Under the pieces are notes generated by a model, which made no database searches, had not been told where the DNA came from, and worked only from the letters and a program-made list of their open reading frames with translations. Below are positions 18,239 to 27,893 of a stretch of DNA of 64,000 nucleotides, piece by piece. The stretch comes from Larkinella soli. GTDB taxonomy: Bacteria > Bacteroidota > Bacteroidia > Cytophagales > Spirosomataceae. The stretch covers positions 204,503 through 268,502 of the forward strand of contig NZ_QTJY01000010.1 of the NCBI RefSeq assembly GCF_003703975.1, read 5' to 3'. A program made the translations under genes and the position numbers. Position 1 is the first letter of the stretch; every line of letters begins with the position of its first letter.

Positions 18239-19318
18239 ATGCTGACCGGTCCGAGGCAACGCTTTCTCCTCGAGAGTCTTTTGCTGGTTCTCCTGTGGGG
18301 CTGCGTCGACCCGGTAGACCTGCCCATCCGGCAAACCGAGCGCCGGTTGGTGGTGGAGGGGCTGGTTACCGACGAAGCCCCGCCGTATATTATCAAGCTG
18401 ACCTATTCGGGCAATTTGAACCGGTCGCTGCTGATTCCTGACGAGCTGGCCATCAACGGAGCCGTAGCTACCCTGGAAGACAACCTGGGCAATCAGGCGA
18501 CGCTGGAGCAGGACCCCCTGAACCCGGCTTTTTACTGGATGCGCGACGCCCGGTTGCAGGGCGTAATCGGCCGGGCTTATACGCTGCGGGTTCAGTTGCC
18601 GGACGGCAGCCGGTATGTGTCCCGGCCGGAGGTCCTCGCTCCGGTGCCGCCCATCGAGGAACTCTACGCCGAATACCACGAGTCTGACCCTAACCTTTTG
18701 GCTTTTAATTCGTTTCTGGTGCGCATCGACACCCGCGATCCACCCGAAGCCGGAAACTTTTACCGCTGGCAGGCCATGAGTTATATGCCGGTCTGGGGCG
18801 GCAGCAACGATCCGCAGGGTTTTTACAACCGGTCGCTCTCGGCAGGCCAGGGGGCCTACGCGCCTTTTTACGGGCCTCTCACCAACGTCATCAGCGACCA
18901 GCTGATCAACGGAAACCGGCTGGTAGGGCAGCTGGTGCTGAACGCCCCTCTGGTGGCGTTAGGCACCCAATATGTTGAAGTACGGCAGTATTCCCTCTCG
19001 CGGGCGGCTTACCAGTACTGGGTGCTGTATCAGGAGCAGCTTTCGCGCACGGGTACCATTTTCGACCCGCAACCCGCCAGCATCGAGGGCAACGTTCGGG
19101 CGGAAGCGGATACGAACAAGCTGGCGCTGGGCTATTTCGGGGCATCGGCCGTCAGTCGCCGGCGCATGATCATCGAAACCGACACCATCAACTACGCCCG
19201 ATTCGTTTCGCGTTTCGGACCGCTGCTGTTCAGCAACGCCAACCCGGAGGTCCCCGGTCTGGCCCGCGAGCAGGCCCAGGCGGCCCCGCCCACCAAATGG
19301 CTCACCTACGGGCAATAA
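18239..19318 (+). CDS. DUF4249 lipoprotein
   Basis: 359 residues from the ATG at 18239; an in-frame GTG at 18221 is an alternative. The signal ends in a lipobox-like LLWGC, followed by the DUF4249 opening VDPVDLPIRQTERRLVVEGL and VTDEAPPYIIKLTYSG. The family is restricted to Bacteroidota and is nearly always encoded next to a TonB-dependent receptor, as here (18 bases upstream of it). A SusD-like lid or accessory role is plausible but not shown. No sugar-binding motif is evident. Confidence 0.88.
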   Translation: MLTGPRQRFLLESLLLVLLWGCVDPVDLPIRQTERRLVVEGLVTDEAPPYIIKLTYSGNLNRSLLIPDELAINGAVATLEDNLGNQATLEQDPLNPAFYWMRDARLQGVIGRAYTLRVQLPDGSRYVSRPEVLAPVPPIEELYAEYHESDPNLLAFNSFLVRIDTRDPPEAGNFYRWQAMSYMPVWGGSNDPQGFYNRSLSAGQGAYAPFYGPLTNVISDQLINGNRLVGQLVLNAPLVALGTQYVEVRQYSLSRAAYQYWVLYQEQLSRTGTIFDPQPASIEGNVRAEADTNKLALGYFGASAVSRRRMIIETDTINYARFVSRFGPLLFSNANPEVPGLAREQAQAAPPTKWLTYGQ

Positions 19319-19336
19319 CTTTCACCCCTTCCTGCG

Positions 19337-21709
19337 ATGCGCGCCTTCCCTGCCCGATCACGTTTAACCGCTGCCCTGCTGTTGCTGGTCGTATCCGGCG
19401 TATCGGCCCAGACCCGGTATCTGATCCGCGGCCGAATTACCGACGGCGCTACGGGCCGGGGGCTGGGAAATGTGTCGGTAGTCGATAAAAAACTGAAGGT
19501 CGGCACCCTCAGCGACAGCACCGGCGCCTACAGCCTGCGCGTACTGCCGGGCCTGTACAGCCTGACCTTCTCCCGGGTCGGTTATTACAGCCGCAGTGTG
19601 CCGGCCGACGTCAGCCGCGCCGACGAGGTGGTGAATGTGACGCTCAACCCGGACATCCGGCAGCTGGAAGAAGTCAACGTGACGGGCCGCGCCCCCGACG
19701 CCAACGTCTCGGCCGCCCAGATGAGTGTGGTCAAGCTCGATATGAAGAATCTGCGTAATATTCCCGTCGTTTTCGGCGAAGTCGATATTCTCAAAGTCCT
19801 GACGCTGCAGCCGGGGGTCAGTACGGTCGGCGAAGGGGCGGGCGGTTTCAACGTTCGGGGAGGCCGCACCGACCAGAATCTGGTGCTGGTCGACGGTGCT
19901 CCGCTGTTCAATACGAGCCATTTACTGGGGCTGCTGAGCAATCTGAACGCCGATGCGATTCAGGATGTCACCCTGTATAAAGGGGGCATTCCGGCCGCTT
20001 ACGGCGGGCGACTGTCCAGTTTACTGCTCATGAACACCAGAACCGGCGAAACCGACCGGATCGGCGTCAAGGGGGGAATCGGATTGATTACGAGCCGACT
20101 GCTGGTGCAGGGCCCCGTGACGAAGAATAAAAAACTGACGTTTCTGGCCGCAGGCCGCATCGCCTATCCTTCCCTGCTGCTAGGGTTATTTCCCGCCCCG
20201 ACCAACCGGAACCGGGCTTCTTTCTATGACCTGAACGCTCGCATCACGTACCAGTTCACTCCGAACAGTCAACTCACGGCCACCCTCTACCGCTCCTTCG
20301 ATACGTTCAAATTTCCTCAGGATACCCTCTACACCACCCAGTCTACTCTGCTGACGGCCCGTTACAGCCGGCGTCTGAACAAGCACCTGTCGGTTAACCT
20401 GACGGGTACCCAGAGCGACTACCGCTTCTATCTGGACGGACAGGGCACGGCCAACACGTACCGCTACCGTTCGACGATCCGCCAGCGTGACGCCCGGCTT
20501 GACTGGCAGTGGGTGCCCCAACCGGCGCACCGGGTCGAGTTCGGGGGGACGCTGACGGCTTATTCTCTACTGCCGGGGGCCATCCATCCCACGGGCGACG
20601 GCTCGAACGTCGTTGCCCAGACGCTGTCGACCGAACAGGCCCGTGAATGGGCGGGGTATCTCTCCGACGAATGGACGCCCGTGCGGGGGTTGTCGGTTCA
20701 GGCGGGGGTTCGGTACGTTCGGTTCACCAACATCGGGCCGGGAGTCGGCTATCGGTATGCCGGGGGCATCCCCCGCAGCCGCGAATCCATCACCGATACG
20801 CTGTTTTATGGGAGCGGAGAACCGGTCGTCGGCTACGGCGGCTGGGAACCACGGATGACGGTGCGGGTCAGCCTGACGAGCGCCGGCTCCGTCAAGTTCA
20901 GCTACCACCGCACCCGGCAGTTTCTGCACCTGATCTCCAACACGACCGCTATTTCGCCCGTCGATTTCTGGAAGCTCAGCGACCCCCTGGTACGGCCTTC
21001 GGTGGCGGATCAGTGGGCCGTGGGTTACTTTCGCAACTTTCAGGACAATAAATACGAAACGTCGGTGGAAGTATATCGCAAGGAGATGAGCCATCTGGTC
21101 GAATACCGCAACGGAGCAACGCTTCTGCTGAACCCGGCTTTGGACGCCGACCTGCTTCCGGCGCAGGGGCGGGCGTATGGAGTAGAAATCAGTTTGCAAA
21201 AGACCCGCGGGCTGCTGACGGGCCTGTTGGCCTACACCTACGCCCGGACGCTGGCGCGGGTCCGGACGCCCTATGTTCACGACCGCATCAACGGCGGTGC
21301 CTGGTACGCGTCTACCTTTGACCGCCCCCACAACCTGACCGTCGCCACGCAGTGGAAATGGAGCCGGGGGTGGACGTTCGGCACCAACTTTGTCTACACC
21401 AGCGGTCGACCGACGACCTATCCGGACGGCACCTATCGCTTGAACGGGACCAAAGTGCTCGATTACTCGCAGCGCAACGCCGACCGCATTCCGGACTATC
21501 ACCGGCTGGATGTGTCGTTCACCAAAGACGGCCGTCGGACGCCCGGCCAGCGCCGATACAGCAACTGGTCGGTGTCGTTTTATAACGTGTACGCCCGCAA
21601 GAATCCGTACTCGATTTATTTCCAGCGGGTAAACACGACCACCCGGGCCTTCCGGCTCGCGGTCTTCGGCACGATTATCCCTTCTTTAAGCTGGAATTTC
21701 AACTACTAA
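19337..21709 (+). CDS. TonB-dependent receptor with carboxypeptidase-like regulatory domain
   Basis: 790 residues. The signal peptide (TAALLLLVVSGVSAQ) is followed by a carboxypeptidase-regulatory-like domain (about 28-110, RYLIRGRITDGATGRGLGNV), the plug (about 120-230, GEGAGGFNVRGGRTDQNLVL) and a beta-barrel ending in an aromatic strand (IPSLSWNFNY). At 790 residues it is shorter than SusC proteins and belongs to the FecA/BtuB-sized class that pairs with DUF4249. It is the last gene of the kelch-DUF4249 operon. Substrate unknown. Confidence 0.93.
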   Translation: MRAFPARSRLTAALLLLVVSGVSAQTRYLIRGRITDGATGRGLGNVSVVDKKLKVGTLSDSTGAYSLRVLPGLYSLTFSRVGYYSRSVPADVSRADEVVNVTLNPDIRQLEEVNVTGRAPDANVSAAQMSVVKLDMKNLRNIPVVFGEVDILKVLTLQPGVSTVGEGAGGFNVRGGRTDQNLVLVDGAPLFNTSHLLGLLSNLNADAIQDVTLYKGGIPAAYGGRLSSLLLMNTRTGETDRIGVKGGIGLITSRLLVQGPVTKNKKLTFLAAGRIAYPSLLLGLFPAPTNRNRASFYDLNARITYQFTPNSQLTATLYRSFDTFKFPQDTLYTTQSTLLTARYSRRLNKHLSVNLTGTQSDYRFYLDGQGTANTYRYRSTIRQRDARLDWQWVPQPAHRVEFGGTLTAYSLLPGAIHPTGDGSNVVAQTLSTEQAREWAGYLSDEWTPVRGLSVQAGVRYVRFTNIGPGVGYRYAGGIPRSRESITDTLFYGSGEPVVGYGGWEPRMTVRVSLTSAGSVKFSYHRTRQFLHLISNTTAISPVDFWKLSDPLVRPSVADQWAVGYFRNFQDNKYETSVEVYRKEMSHLVEYRNGATLLLNPALDADLLPAQGRAYGVEISLQKTRGLLTGLLAYTYARTLARVRTPYVHDRINGGAWYASTFDRPHNLTVATQWKWSRGWTFGTNFVYTSGRPTTYPDGTYRLNGTKVLDYSQRNADRIPDYHRLDVSFTKDGRRTPGQRRYSNWSVSFYNVYARKNPYSIYFQRVNTTTRAFRLAVFGTIIPSLSWNFNY

Positions 21710-21925
21710 AGTGCGGTCGGGAAGCACAGCTTTTCGGCCGGATCGTCCGGCTCCACAACCGGAACAGGTATATAAACCGTCTTTTGATTCAGGATCGGTT
21801 TCCGACATCAGTGCAATGTGTAGCCATGTTATTTGGGGTGAAATAAAAGATTTTAAATCGACACAAGTGGTTAAATCTGCATCGATCTAAGTCAAAAATT
21901 TTGAATTTTATTCTGTAAATACGTA
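21710..21925. other. Intergenic region downstream of the TonB receptor, nothing recognised
   Basis: About 215 bases that turn AT-rich toward the tRNA terminator. No open frame with protein-like composition, and no clear terminator for the receptor operon, was found. Confidence 0.4.
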
Positions 21926-21964
21926 AAAACAAAACGCGCCAGTTCTCATTGAGAACTGGCGCGT
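21926..21964 (-). terminator. Terminator of tRNA-Gln transcript
   Basis: A perfect 15-base-pair stem ACGCGCCAGTTCTCA / TGAGAACTGGCGCGT (21934-21964) with a single-base centre. On its plus-strand left side is an A-rich run, which reads as TTTTGTTTTT on the minus transcript. It lies 16 bases past the tRNA 3' end. Confidence 0.88.
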
Positions 21965-21979
21965 TTTAAACCTTAACAG

Positions 21980-22050
21980 TTGCCGGAGAAGGATTCGAAC
22001 CCTCACAAACAGAACCAAAATCTGTCGTCCTACCCTTAGACGATCCGGCA
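21980..22050 (-). tRNA. tRNA-Gln (anticodon TTG)
   Basis: On the minus strand the acceptor stem is TGCCGGA / TCCGGCA with discriminator A. The anticodon arm is ACAGA-TTTTGGT-TCTGT, giving anticodon TTG, which reads CAA and CAG. The T-arm GAGGGTTCGAATCCTTC contains the conserved GTTCGAATC. CCA is not encoded. The length is 71 bases. Confidence 0.96.
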
Positions 22051-22185
22051 ATTGCGAGTGCAAAGATAGCACTTGTTGGTAAAAAGAATCAAGCCTGATT
22101 GAAAAAAACTTGAATTTCTGGAAAAGCACCGGAATGTCAAAGCCTTCGGCAATACTTCACTCCCGGCGCTCTTTCAGGCTTTTTC

Positions 22186-23073
22186 CTAAACTCCGGCGGT
22201 TTCGGCCGTAGGCAGAATCTTTTTTACCAGCCCCTGAAGCACCTTCCCCGGGCCGCACTCCACAAACACCGATGCGCCGTCCGCTCCCATGGCTTCTACC
22301 GACTGTGTCCAGCGTACCGGCGCCGTGAGTTGGGCAATCAGGTTGGCCTTGATCGTTTCCATATCCGTTGACGGACGAGCATCGACGTTCTGGTAGATCG
22401 GACAGCTCGGCGTACGGAACGGCGTCGTCTCGATTGCACGGGCCAGCTCCTCACGGGCGGGTTCCATCAAGGGGGAATGGAACGCCCCGCCGACCTGTAG
22501 CGGCAAAACCCGTTTGGCACCCGCTTCCTTTAATTTTTCACCCGCCAGCCGAACGCCCTCGATCGAGCCGGAAATGACCACCTGACCCGGACAGTTGTAG
22601 TTGGCCGCCACAATCACCTCTCCCGAACCATCCGCGACCTCCCGGCAAATCCGTTCGATCGTCGGATCGTCGAGGCCCAGCACGGCGGCCATCGTCGACG
22701 GATTGATTTCGCAGGCTTTCTGCATGGCGCCGGCCCGCTGGGCCACCAGCCGCAGCCCGTCTTCGAATGATAACCCGCCGGCCGCCACCAGCGCCGAGAT
22801 CTCCCCGAGGGAATGCCCGGCCACCATGTCCGGCGCAAAATCGGAGAGGGTCTGTGCCAGAATCACGGAATGAAGGTAAATCGCCGGCTGGGTCACGTTG
22901 GTCTGTTTGAGTTCGTCGTCGGTACCTCCAAACATCACTTCCGTGATTCGGAAGCCGAGGATCCCGTCCGCCCGGTCGAACAGCTCCTTCGCTTTTTCAG
23001 ATTGCTGATAAAGGTCCTGGCCCATACCGCGAAACTGTGCCCCCTGCCCCGGAAAAACATACGCTTTTTTCAT
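22186..23073 (-). CDS. fabD: Malonyl-CoA:ACP transacylase
   Basis: 295 residues, the normal size. It has the family opening FPGQGAQFRGMG (7-18), nucleophile Ser 88 in GHSLGE, Arg in LVAQRAGAMQ, and the catalytic His in GGAFHSPLM. It transfers malonyl from CoA to acyl carrier protein for fatty-acid synthesis in the cytosol. It stands apart from other fab genes, between the tRNA and the DCC gene, as a single-gene unit. Confidence 0.96.
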   Translation of the reverse strand: MKKAYVFPGQGAQFRGMGQDLYQQSEKAKELFDRADGILGFRITEVMFGGTDDELKQTNVTQPAIYLHSVILAQTLSDFAPDMVAGHSLGEISALVAAGGLSFEDGLRLVAQRAGAMQKACEINPSTMAAVLGLDDPTIERICREVADGSGEVIVAANYNCPGQVVISGSIEGVRLAGEKLKEAGAKRVLPLQVGGAFHSPLMEPAREELARAIETTPFRTPSCPIYQNVDARPSTDMETIKANLIAQLTAPVRWTQSVEAMGADGASVFVECGPGKVLQGLVKKILPTAETAGV

Positions 23074-23194
23074 ATTCAGATGATTTGTAAGACGGCGACA
23101 CGCAGAAAGATTACCGGCGGGAAGGCACCCGAAAGAAACTCGTCCCTACCCACCCCACCGTGTCCCGGCCGCCAAAATAAAAATCTTATGACGG

Positions 23195-23587
23195 TTATTC
23201 CAAAAAGCGGGCTTTGAGGGCGGGAGCAGGAACCCGGCAGGCGTCGGTTCGTCCGAACCAGCGGTACCGGTTCCGGGCCACGGCTTCGTAAACCGCGTCG
23301 CGTACAAAACGGGGCACCAACTTGAAAACAGTCAAAAGCGGCCAGGCGCCCCCGAGATGCCGGGCGATTTCCAAAGCCGCATCGGACCGCACGAAGGAGC
23401 GGCCGTTCCGGATCAGCACCACACTATCAACCGGACCTTCGGCAGGAGGGCATTGGGCCAGCAGCCGCCGTCCCGTCTCAGATTGCAGGGAAGCAAACCG
23501 AAACCGGCCTTTCCGGTCGTGGTCGATTACAAAATTTACGGCTGAATTACACAAATTACAGACCCCGTCGAAGAGAATGACGTCCAT
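23195..23587 (-). CDS. DCC-family thiol-disulfide protein (DUF393)
   Basis: 130 residues from the ATG at 23587; an upstream in-frame start would add an unrelated 25-residue leader. The family signature DGVCNLCN holds the CxxC pair (Cys 10, Cys 13), with FVIDHDRKGRFRFASLQS following and RDAVYEAVARNRYRWFG near the end. DCC proteins are small cytosolic thioredoxin-like proteins of unknown partner. The same-strand fabD gene follows 121 bases downstream, so cotranscription is possible. Confidence 0.9.
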   Translation of the reverse strand: MDVILFDGVCNLCNSAVNFVIDHDRKGRFRFASLQSETGRRLLAQCPPAEGPVDSVVLIRNGRSFVRSDAALEIARHLGGAWPLLTVFKLVPRFVRDAVYEAVARNRYRWFGRTDACRVPAPALKARFLE

Positions 23588-23721
23588 GTGGTGAGTGCTT
23601 GAAATAATCCTATTTATATCTTGTAACGAACAAACATTATCTGAATACAATATGTTACTCAAATGGCTGGGAATCTCAACGGTTTACAAATTCCAAATAA
23701 GCACAAAAAACAGTTGTTTTA

Positions 23722-23752
23722 TTGTTTCAGAATGCTTTGTGCCGTAGTTTTG
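23722..23752 (+). promoter_or_regulatory. Bacteroidota-type promoter of the sdhCAB operon
   Basis: A TTG at 23722-23724 (-33 element) lies 20 bases before TAGTTTTG (23745-23752), which matches the -7 consensus TAnnTTTG. It predicts a leader of about 55-60 bases before sdhC at 23815. Confidence 0.6.
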
Positions 23753-23814
23753 GCGTCCGCGAATCGTTCAATTCCTGAGTTCATTTTGATAAACAAATTC
23801 TTATTGTTCACCGT

Positions 23815-24513
23815 ATGTCTTGGTTAACAACAACACTTGCCAGCTCCCTCGGACGTAAAGTAGTAATGTCGCTGACGGGGCTGTTTTTGTGTACGTTCCT
23901 GATCGTGCATCTCGCCGGGAACCTGCAATTGTTCAAAGGAGATGAAGGCCGGGCGTTCAATGTGTACAGTCATTTCATGACCCATAATCCGGTGATCATG
24001 ACGATCTCGTACCTGCTGTATGCCTCCATCCTGATTCACTCTACGATGGCCCTGATTCTGACGCGTCACAATCAGGCCTCCCGCCCTGTCAAGTATGCCT
24101 ACCAGCGCCCGGAAGCCAACAGCCACTGGACCTCGCGCAACATGGGTATTCTGGGGACAATCCTGTTCATCTTCATCGTCATTCACATGCGGACTTTCTG
24201 GTTCACCATGCACTTCGGACCCATTCCGATGGTGAATTACGACGGGGAGGAATATAAGGATCTGTATACGGTCGTTTCGGCGGCATTCTCCAACGGCCTT
24301 TATGTTCTTTTTTATGTTCTCGCCATGGCAGGGTTATCGTTCCACCTTGTGCACGGTTTCCAGAGCGGCTTTCAGACCCTCGGGATCCGGCATAAGAAGT
24401 ACAGCCCGATGATCGAGTGGATCGGAACCTATGGCTTTGGGGTCCTGATCCCGGCTTTGTTTGCTGCTATGCCGGTCTATATGTTTCTTAAAACACACGG
24501 TTTTATCGGTTAG
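23815..24513 (+). CDS. sdhC: Succinate dehydrogenase cytochrome b subunit
   Basis: 232 residues with five membrane segments, the fused class-B (Wolinella/Bacillus type) form that needs no separate SdhD. Candidate haem histidines sit in FLIVHLAGN, ASILIHSTMA, FIVIHMR and FHLVHGFQ. It anchors SdhAB to the inner membrane and passes electrons to menaquinone. It is first in the operon: sdhA follows after 20 bases and sdhB after 80 more. Confidence 0.95.
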   Translation: MSWLTTTLASSLGRKVVMSLTGLFLCTFLIVHLAGNLQLFKGDEGRAFNVYSHFMTHNPVIMTISYLLYASILIHSTMALILTRHNQASRPVKYAYQRPEANSHWTSRNMGILGTILFIFIVIHMRTFWFTMHFGPIPMVNYDGEEYKDLYTVVSAAFSNGLYVLFYVLAMAGLSFHLVHGFQSGFQTLGIRHKKYSPMIEWIGTYGFGVLIPALFAAMPVYMFLKTHGFIG

Positions 24514-24533
24514 GAATTTAATCGCAACTGTTT

Positions 24534-26504
<1,971 letters not shown>

Positions 26505-26584
26505 GGGGGCAGCCCGCAGCCGGCCTGATTCGACCTTACCCACGACCGAATCCGGCCCCTGCCTGCTTAATCTAACCTAATACC

Positions 26585-27337
26585 ATGAATATCACCTTAA
26601 AAGTCTGGAGACAAAAAAATAGTCAATCCCAGGGCAACCTGATGGAATATAAATTGAACGACATCTCTCCGGATATGTCGTTTCTCGAGATGTTCGACGT
26701 GCTGAACGAAGACCTTCAGAAGCGCGGAGAAGAACCGGTGGCCTTCGACCACGACTGTCGGGAAGGCATCTGCGGGATGTGTTCGATGTTCATCAACGGG
26801 CGGCCCCACGGTCCGCAGGGATACACGACCACCTGCCAGCTTCACATGCGGGTTTTCAACGACGGCGACACGATTTATGTCGAACCGTGGCGGGCGCGCG
26901 CCTTCCCGGTACTGAAAGACCTCGTCGTCGACCGGTCGTCGTTCGACCGGATCGTTCAGGCCGGCGGTTATATTTCCGTCAATACCGGCTCGGCACGGGA
27001 CGCCAACGAAATCCCGATTCCGAAGGAAGTTCAGGAAGAGTCGATGGACGCGGCCGCCTGTATCGCCTGCGGGGCCTGCGTAGCCGCCTGCAAGAATGCG
27101 TCGGCGATGCTGTTCGTGGCCGCTCAGGTATCCAAGTTCGCGGTTCTGCCGCAGGGCCAGCCCGAGCGCCAGCTCCGCGCCGAACGTATGGTAGCCCAGA
27201 TGGATGCCGAAGGGTTCGGAGCCTGTTCCTTCACGGGTGCCTGCTCGGTGGAATGTCCTAAGTCGATCTCCCTGGATCATATCGCCCGTCTGAACCGCGA
27301 GTATCTCGGCGCCAAACTGACGTCGAATAACGTGTAA
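26585..27337 (+). CDS. sdhB: Succinate dehydrogenase iron-sulfur subunit
   Basis: 250 residues. The plant-type [2Fe-2S] ligands are in CREGICGMC and the later Cys of TTCQLH. The [4Fe-4S] and [3Fe-4S] ligands are in [13 protein letters not shown] and [14 protein letters not shown]. It relays electrons from SdhA to the cytochrome b subunit. It is last in sdhCAB and is followed within 30 bases by a strong terminator. Confidence 0.97.
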   Translation: MNITLKVWRQKNSQSQGNLMEYKLNDISPDMSFLEMFDVLNEDLQKRGEEPVAFDHDCREGICGMCSMFINGRPHGPQGYTTTCQLHMRVFNDGDTIYVEPWRARAFPVLKDLVVDRSSFDRIVQAGGYISVNTGSARDANEIPIPKEVQEESMDAAACIACGACVAACKNASAMLFVAAQVSKFAVLPQGQPERQLRAERMVAQMDAEGFGACSFTGACSVECPKSISLDHIARLNREYLGAKLTSNNV

Positions 27338-27366
27338 GCCGCTTCTATTACCTGTTTGTCAATAGG

Positions 27367-27396
27367 AACGCCCGGTCGAATGGCCGGGCGTTTTTT
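27367..27396 (+). terminator. Intrinsic terminator of sdhCAB
   Basis: Stem AACGCCCGG / CCGGGCGTT (27367-27375 and 27384-27392) followed by TTTTTT, starting 30 bases after the sdhB stop. Confidence 0.9.
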
Positions 27397-27506
27397 ATTT
27401 CCGGAAGCCGGCCGTACGCGTGACTTTTGCCCGGCCCGGGCGTCAAAGTCAATACGGTATTTATTAAATTTGTATCAGGCTCCCCGGTCGGAGTCGATTC
27501 ATTGCT

Positions 27507-27890
27507 ATGGGAACTACCACTGTTCAGGAAGCCAAACGCTATCTGGAAAACGCCCGAACCCTGCTGCGGGAAAAAGCCCGCAAGGAAGACGGTATCTATC
27601 AGGACCCGAAATACGTCAAACTGGCCGGTCATGCCGCCTACACCGGCGTGCTGCTGGCCCTCGATCTGTTGCTCGGTAAAAAAGGAAAAGGCCGCAAGGA
27701 CGTAGACTGGTACAAAGCGGAACTGTCCAGGATGGACCGCCGGCTGTTGGGGCGGTTCGTCGGAGCCTACGATACCCTGCATCTTTCCATGTCGTATGAC
27801 GGTAATCCTTTAGCCAGTGTCGCTGCAGCCGGTTTGCAGGAAGCGGAGAGTATCATCAACTGGGTCGAAAACCGCATGGCCGCTTCCTGA
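27507..27890 (+). CDS. DUF5618 family protein
   Basis: 127 residues, soluble and mostly helical, with the family-like pattern EAKRYLENARTLLREKA, YVKLAGHAAYTGVLLALD and the end AGLQEAESIINWVENRM. These are short Bacteroidota-specific proteins of HEPN-like helical type (fold assignment is inference) and no function is known. It stands alone after the sdh terminator and converges with the VWA gene, whose stop is 4 bases away. Confidence 0.8.
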   Translation: MGTTTVQEAKRYLENARTLLREKARKEDGIYQDPKYVKLAGHAAYTGVLLALDLLLGKKGKGRKDVDWYKAELSRMDRRLLGRFVGAYDTLHLSMSYDGNPLASVAAAGLQEAESIINWVENRMAAS

Positions 27891-27893
27891 CGG

